A DNA stretch of 64,000 nucleotides. It comes from CAYXPR01 sp964467255. GTDB lineage: Bacteria > Pseudomonadota > Alphaproteobacteria > Rickettsiales > RGZB01. The stretch lies in contig CAYXPR010000012.1 in assembly GCA_964467255.1 (NCBI GenBank), forward strand, positions 1 through 64,000. The letters run 5' to 3'. Shown in pieces: positions 60,347 through 64,000 of this stretch. Each line of letters begins with the position of its first letter. Position 1 is the stretch's first letter. The notes under the pieces were generated by a model. It had not been told where the DNA came from and ran no database searches. It saw only the letters and a program-made list of their open reading frames with translations. A program made the translations under genes and the position numbers.

Positions 60347-61252
60347 ATGGCAAAACAACGTACAAAGATTCTGATGGTGGATGATGAGCCGATGAATATC
60401 GAGCTCGTGAGCGCTTACCTTGCCGTGAACGACTATGAGGGCGTGTTCGCCACCGATGCTCAAATGGGCTTAAAAAAGCTGCTCGAGCACGAAGATGAAA
60501 TCATGCTCATCCTGCTTGACCGCATGATGCCGGGGCTGGATGGTATCGGCCTTCTGAAAAAAATCAAACAAGAGCCCAAATGGGCGAATATTCCCATCAT
60601 TATGCAAACGGCAGCAGGTGCTAAAGAGCAGGTGATGGAAGGTATCGAGGCAGGTGCGTATTACTACCTCACCAAACCGTTCGATGAAGAAACGCTGATG
60701 GCGATTGTGGAGGCCGCCGTGGGTGACGTAAAGCAGCGCGAAGTTCAGAAGCTGGAAATGCAGAAGAACGCGAACATGCTTGCCACCATGAAGAATGCTT
60801 ATTTTGAGCTACGCACGCCAGAGGAAGCAAAAAATCTGGCAACGTTCCTCAGCTACCTTTTTCCAGACCCAGACCGTACGCAATTCGGGCTGTACCAGCT
60901 CATGGCAAATGCCGTGGTCGCGGGTAATCTTGAAATCGATTATGACTTCAAAACCCTGCTCCTTGCCGAAAACCGCCTAGACCAAGAAGTGGCGGACCGT
61001 CTGCGTATGCAGAAATATGCCGGCAGGTTGGTGCGTGTGAACTTCACCCGTACGGCGGCAGATGTATCCGTTCACGTGAAGGACGAAGGCGCAGGCTTCG
61101 ACTGGAAGCCGTACTTAGTCGTTGACCCAAACCGTGCGACTGACAGTCACGGGCGCGGCATTGCTGTGGCGAATATGACGGCGTTTGATACGCTGGAATA
61201 TAAAGAGCCGGGCAACGAAGTTACCGGCACTTGCCGCATTGACCAGTTCTAA
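60347..61252 (+). CDS. Response regulator with a GHKL ATPase-like output domain
   Basis: The 301-residue product starts after a perfect AAGGAGGAATAATG site. Residues 1-130 are a REC domain: acidic pair in VDDEP, phospho-acceptor Asp58 in LLDRMMPGLDG, Thr in MQTAAG and Lys in LTKPFDEE. Residues 165-300 look like a HATPase_c domain of the anti-sigma/SpoIIAB-RsbW type. It has LMANAVVAGNLEIDYDF (N box, with the usual Glu changed), KDEGAGFDW and GRGIAVAN. The output is therefore probably protein kinase or partner binding, not DNA binding. The upstream kinase is its likely partner. Confidence 0.88.
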   Translation: MAKQRTKILMVDDEPMNIELVSAYLAVNDYEGVFATDAQMGLKKLLEHEDEIMLILLDRMMPGLDGIGLLKKIKQEPKWANIPIIMQTAAGAKEQVMEGIEAGAYYYLTKPFDEETLMAIVEAAVGDVKQREVQKLEMQKNANMLATMKNAYFELRTPEEAKNLATFLSYLFPDPDRTQFGLYQLMANAVVAGNLEIDYDFKTLLLAENRLDQEVADRLRMQKYAGRLVRVNFTRTAADVSVHVKDEGAGFDWKPYLVVDPNRATDSHGRGIAVANMTAFDTLEYKEPGNEVTGTCRIDQF

Positions 61253-61536
61253 TGCAGCGAACGGCTGTCGCGGCGCTGTAACGACAGCTTGCCATGTTTA
61301 ATCATCAGTTCCGAATCACCAATGGTGCGGATGGGCTTCTGGCCTTTTAACTCTGTTACCACATGCGGCCCTGCCGTGCGGTATGAACTGCCCGGCGCGA
61401 GCATCACTTCTTTTTCCTCACCGCCATCGGTGACCTTAATCACATAAGGCACTTTGTCGATGTTGCGGATGGTTGCGGCTTCAGCGCTTGAAAACATTAG
61501 CGCGGCGCCGAGGCATATCAGAATCATTTTTTTCAT
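61249..61536 (-). CDS. Small secreted protein of unknown function
   Basis: The 95-residue product has a signal peptide of about 20 residues (MKKMILICLGAALMFSSAEA). The mature part, about 75 residues, is likely beta-rich with a YVIKVTDGG strand and a basic end. I do not recognise a family. It overlaps the response regulator stop by four bases on the other strand. It diverges from the next gene across an AT-rich spacer. Confidence 0.6.
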   Translation of the reverse strand: MKKMILICLGAALMFSSAEAATIRNIDKVPYVIKVTDGGEEKEVMLAPGSSYRTAGPHVVTELKGQKPIRTIGDSELMIKHGKLSLQRRDSRSLH

Positions 61537-61634
61537 TTCGTTACGTGCTCTAAAAAATAGTATAATTGCATCCGGCTCTGATGCTGCATTGTGTAGTATA
61601 AAAAATCAATCATTAAAACCTGCGCGGGGAATGT

Positions 61635-62210
61635 ATGAAAAAAATATATAGCCTGTTGTTTCTGGCCCTCATGCTTCTGCCCTTTAGTTCCCATGCGTGC
61701 CGCAACGTAACCGAGAAGCTTTCTGTGAAAGAAGCGTTTGATGAGTCAGACGTTGTGCTTCAGGGCAAAATCATCGAAATCAAAGAAGGCACGCCAGATG
61801 ATTTTAAACCGGCAGACATGGAAACATTTGAAGCGCGGAAGAAAAATATGGAAAAGCAGGGCGGAGAAAAATTCGGCCAGATGGTGTATGTCGAGCCGGT
61901 GAAAATATGGAAAGGCGCAAAACTAAAATCGCCTGTCATATTCATCAATTACGGCCATCGTGAGCTGCATTCCTGCGATTGGGCAGTAGACGTGCAAGTG
62001 GGGGACGACATGCTGATTTTTGCCGCGAAGGATGGCAATTACCCCGTGCTGCCCCGTGGGCTCGATGGCAAAACCACCTATACCATCCCCAACATGGAAA
62101 AAAGAACCTACACCGAAAAATACCGCGAGGATAACTCGGATTTCTTCAAATCCAGCGCCCGCCGCTTCAAAAGCGCTATCCAGCAATTAGATGAAATAGT
62201 TGGGCAGTAA
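61635..62210 (+). CDS. Secreted Cys-containing protein, possibly TIMP/NTR-like
   Basis: The 191-residue product has a signal peptide of about 21 residues (MKKIYSLLFLALMLLPFSSHA) followed directly by Cys. The next segment, EAFDESDVVLQGKIIEI, and a later VEPVKIWKGAKL resemble the OB-fold NTR/TIMP-like domains of secreted bacterial proteins, which start with an exposed N-terminal Cys. A second Cys lies in ELHSCDW. The motif before the first Cys is not a good lipobox, so it is probably not a lipoprotein. The fold assignment is a guess from pattern only; no target is known. Confidence 0.6.
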   Translation: MKKIYSLLFLALMLLPFSSHACRNVTEKLSVKEAFDESDVVLQGKIIEIKEGTPDDFKPADMETFEARKKNMEKQGGEKFGQMVYVEPVKIWKGAKLKSPVIFINYGHRELHSCDWAVDVQVGDDMLIFAAKDGNYPVLPRGLDGKTTYTIPNMEKRTYTEKYREDNSDFFKSSARRFKSAIQQLDEIVGQ

Positions 62211-62498
62211 AAAGAAAATGGTCGGAGTTAGTGGACATGTTCAGAACCTGCAACGAGCGTAGGCTTCGGTTTAAAATTTTCTACTAGCAATTGAGTGTTG
62301 CAAAAAAGGCCACTTGCTCTATGCTGTACCCGTCAAAGTTTGCTTTTAGCATCACAGGTTTCACCTCCCATGCTGGCTGCTTGCCTAGACAAACTTTCCG
62401 CGGATTTATCCCCTGAAAGGCTATAATCTTAGAGCTTCGTCTCTATTGCTATGTCCATTCGGGCTGAATCCTCAAATTAACTTAATTTTGAGGTTTAT
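62211..62498. other. 288-base spacer with gene debris before the AT-rich ATPase gene
   Basis: No convincing gene fills this spacer. I looked for a tRNA or tmRNA end (a common integration site) and found none. On the minus strand a 22-codon frame, 62352 to 62284 (MLKANFDGYSIEQVAFFATL...), has GGAGGTG nine bases upstream. A one-base backward slip at its T6 run would extend it to about 41 residues ending LVAGSEHVH. This may be a decayed gene or chance. Confidence 0.45.
62470..62493. promoter_or_regulatory. Inverted repeat over the ribosome site of the ATPase gene
   Basis: CCTCAAATTAA (62470-62480) and TAATTTTGAGG (62483-62493) form an imperfect palindrome (9 of 11 pairs) that includes the GAGG ribosome site ahead of ATG 62499. 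It could be an operator or a hairpin that hides the start. Confidence 0.45.
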
Positions 62499-64000
62499 AT
62501 GCCAGTTGCAAATTTTTTAGCTACCGAAGTTAATCCAAGCGGTCTAACCGCACTAATTAGAAATCTTGGGCGCGATTGTCACCCTACGCAGTTTCTAAGA
62601 GAATTCACAAAAAATGCTATTGAAGCTTGTCAGAGAACGGGTGAAAAAGATCGTTCTGTCACGGTAGATTTCAACGAAGATCTTTATTCAAAGCTAGGCA
62701 TACACAAAATCTCCTTTACGGATAATGGCGATGGTATGACAGCAGATCAAATGATTAATCTGCTAAATAACCTATCGGCATCAGGTGATACCAAGAATGA
62801 GTTCCAAAACTATGGTGTAGGCGCAAAAATCTCAGCACTTACAAGAAATCATTGTGGCATTCAGTATGAATCATGGAAGGATGGCATAGGTCATACCATC
62901 ATGATTAAATATAATCCTAACGAAGCAATATATGGTATTGAGGGTGTTACGCAGGATGGCCTAAGTCATTACGCTATCCAGCTAGGAGATGGCTCAAAAC
63001 CTAGAGATATAACAACTCATGGCACTAGAGTTACTTTATGGGGGATGGAAGATCAGCAAGATACTATGCTCCCTCCTGATGGTGTAGCTGGTGGTAGAGA
63101 ATCGTGGATTGCTTTATACCTTAATAGCAGATTTTTCAGAATTCCTGTTGGTGTTGGTATGAAGGCAAGAATCGGATATTTTAGGGAAAATAATCCAAGG
63201 CATAATTACTTAAGTACCATTTTAGGACAAAAGGCAATATTAGACGAGAAGGCACAAATTAAGGGAGAGCTTAAATTAAGTGATGCGAAGCTTTACTGGT
63301 GGGTGATGCCAAAGGGCATAGACGGACACGGCAGAGAATTGGTTAAGGGGCATACGGCTCTTATTAATGAAAACGAAATATTTGATATTGGTGATGCCCG
63401 ATCAAGTCGATCAGCATATTTTGGAATAATTGTTGGAAGAGATAGGGTGATTATTTATGTAGAGCCCTCCAATGTTGTACAAAACACTTCTAGAACCAAC
63501 TTACTCCGTCCTGACGGCTCACCGGTAGTATGGGATAAATGGCAAGATGAATTTAGAAGCAGTATGCCAGGAGATCTGAAAGAATTTTTAGATGACCTAC
63601 AGAGTGAAAGTGCAAACGAATCGCACACGGATAGTATCAAAGAGAGGCTAAAAGCGATTAAAGATTTGTATAAACTTAGTCGTTACAAACCCAATTCAGA
63701 GGGTAAAATATTTGCTGATCCAGATTCTATCAGTAATTCTGATACAGGTCATATTCGTATTGGTGAGCCTAATGGAGGTTCTCGGGCTACAAATGCATCC
63801 AAGCCTGGCCTAAAACAGGGATCTCTTTCGACCGCACTATTAACAGCGCTTGTTGAACAGAATGCTGGTGCAAAAGTCGTTGGTATTGAACCGGATCCTT
63901 TTCCAACAGTGCAATGGGTAAGTGTTGGAAAGGATGAGAATGAGCAGTTGTTGGATCGTGCCGCAGAATATATCCCAACATCAAATCTAATTATGGCTAA
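62499..64000 (+). CDS. GHKL-type ATPase, N-terminal 500 residues (runs off the window)
   Basis: The frame opens at ATG 62499 (GAGG five bases upstream) and is still open at the last base. The N-terminal 115 residues form a Bergerat-fold ATP site: N box with Glu35 and Asn39 in FLREFTKNAIEAC, Asp75-x-Gly77-x-Gly79 in FTDNGDGM, and Gly106-x-Gly108 in NYGVGAKISAL. The arrangement is like Hsp90, MutL and MORC rather than histidine kinases: no HisKA domain precedes it. The rest of the protein is not recognised. Base composition is visibly more AT-rich than the preceding 60 kb, suggesting acquisition by transfer. Such ATPases occur in several anti-phage systems, but no partner is visible here. Confidence 0.75.
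   Translation, partial: MPVANFLATEVNPSGLTALIRNLGRDCHPTQFLREFTKNAIEACQRTGEKDRSVTVDFNEDLYSKLGIHKISFTDNGDGMTADQMINLLNNLSASGDTKNEFQNYGVGAKISALTRNHCGIQYESWKDGIGHTIMIKYNPNEAIYGIEGVTQDGLSHYAIQLGDGSKPRDITTHGTRVTLWGMEDQQDTMLPPDGVAGGRESWIALYLNSRFFRIPVGVGMKARIGYFRENNPRHNYLSTILGQKAILDEKAQIKGELKLSDAKLYWWVMPKGIDGHGRELVKGHTALINENEIFDIGDARSSRSAYFGIIVGRDRVIIYVEPSNVVQNTSRTNLLRPDGSPVVWDKWQDEFRSSMPGDLKEFLDDLQSESANESHTDSIKERLKAIKDLYKLSRYKPNSEGKIFADPDSISNSDTGHIRIGEPNGGSRATNASKPGLKQGSLSTALLTALVEQNAGAKVVGIEPDPFPTVQWVSVGKDENEQLLDRAAEYIPTSNLIMA

Noticed and set aside
62211..62498. A tRNA or tmRNA end serving as an integration site
   Set aside because: I could not fold a cloverleaf or find a T-loop plus acceptor ending in this spacer.

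Overview
The window is a chromosomal segment of a Gram-negative alphaproteobacterium. Class-level evidence is a PopZ/DUF2497 protein beside a TolC-type outer membrane factor, an AddA-type repair nuclease rather than RecB, the kdsD-lptC-lptA-lptB-rpoN-hpf block, an NDUFA9-like complex I protein and an iscR-headed Fe-S operon with two tandem cysteine desulfurases. I cannot name the genus; a Micavibrio-like or Rhodospirillales-like lineage would fit, but that is inference. No rRNA, tRNA, insertion sequence, CRISPR array or complete prophage was seen.

Layout. 1-1.8 kb: end of an unidentified gene, then mlaA-mlaC (lipid retrograde transport). 1.8-11.4 kb, minus strand: glnE, bcp, pyrB-pyrC, tolC, popZ, a fused folK-folP and tadA. 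11.5-17.8 kb: a large AsmA/YhdP-like protein, tyrS, anmK and an alpha/beta hydrolase. 17.9-25.4 kb: an Fe-S operon, cysE-iscR-nifS-like-iscS-iscU-iscA-hscB-hscA-fdx-small membrane protein, headed by a good IscR-type operator and closed by a strong terminator. 25.4-30.2 kb, minus strand: trxA, addA and the NDUFA9-like protein. 30.3-37.3 kb: rnd, kdsD, lptC, lptA, lptB, rpoN (with a sigma-54-type promoter in front of it), hpf and a solitary cobA. 37.3-38.7 kb: a small AT-richer module of a MuF-motif protein and an overlapping membrane protein, with a leftover copy of the MuF motif beside it. 38.8-42.8 kb: acnA, ccmA and ccmB.

42.8-53.8 kb, minus strand: a two-partner secretion locus. A giant filamentous adhesin (about 2,390 residues) is followed by its FhaC/ShlB-type transporter, a sulfotransferase-like protein and a TIGR02466-type 2-oxoglutarate/Fe(II) oxygenase. 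The last three look like one operon. A dedicated modification system for the adhesin (sulfation and/or hydroxylation) is the most interesting hypothesis here. A PAS-degenerate GGDEF-EAL protein and a sensor kinase/response regulator pair follow within about 8 kb.

53.9-64 kb: a DUF1853 protein, the EAL protein, gpsA, the hybrid signalling pair, two small secreted proteins and, after a 288-bp spacer with gene debris, the first 500 codons of an AT-rich GHKL ATPase that runs off the window and may mark the edge of a mobile or defence island.
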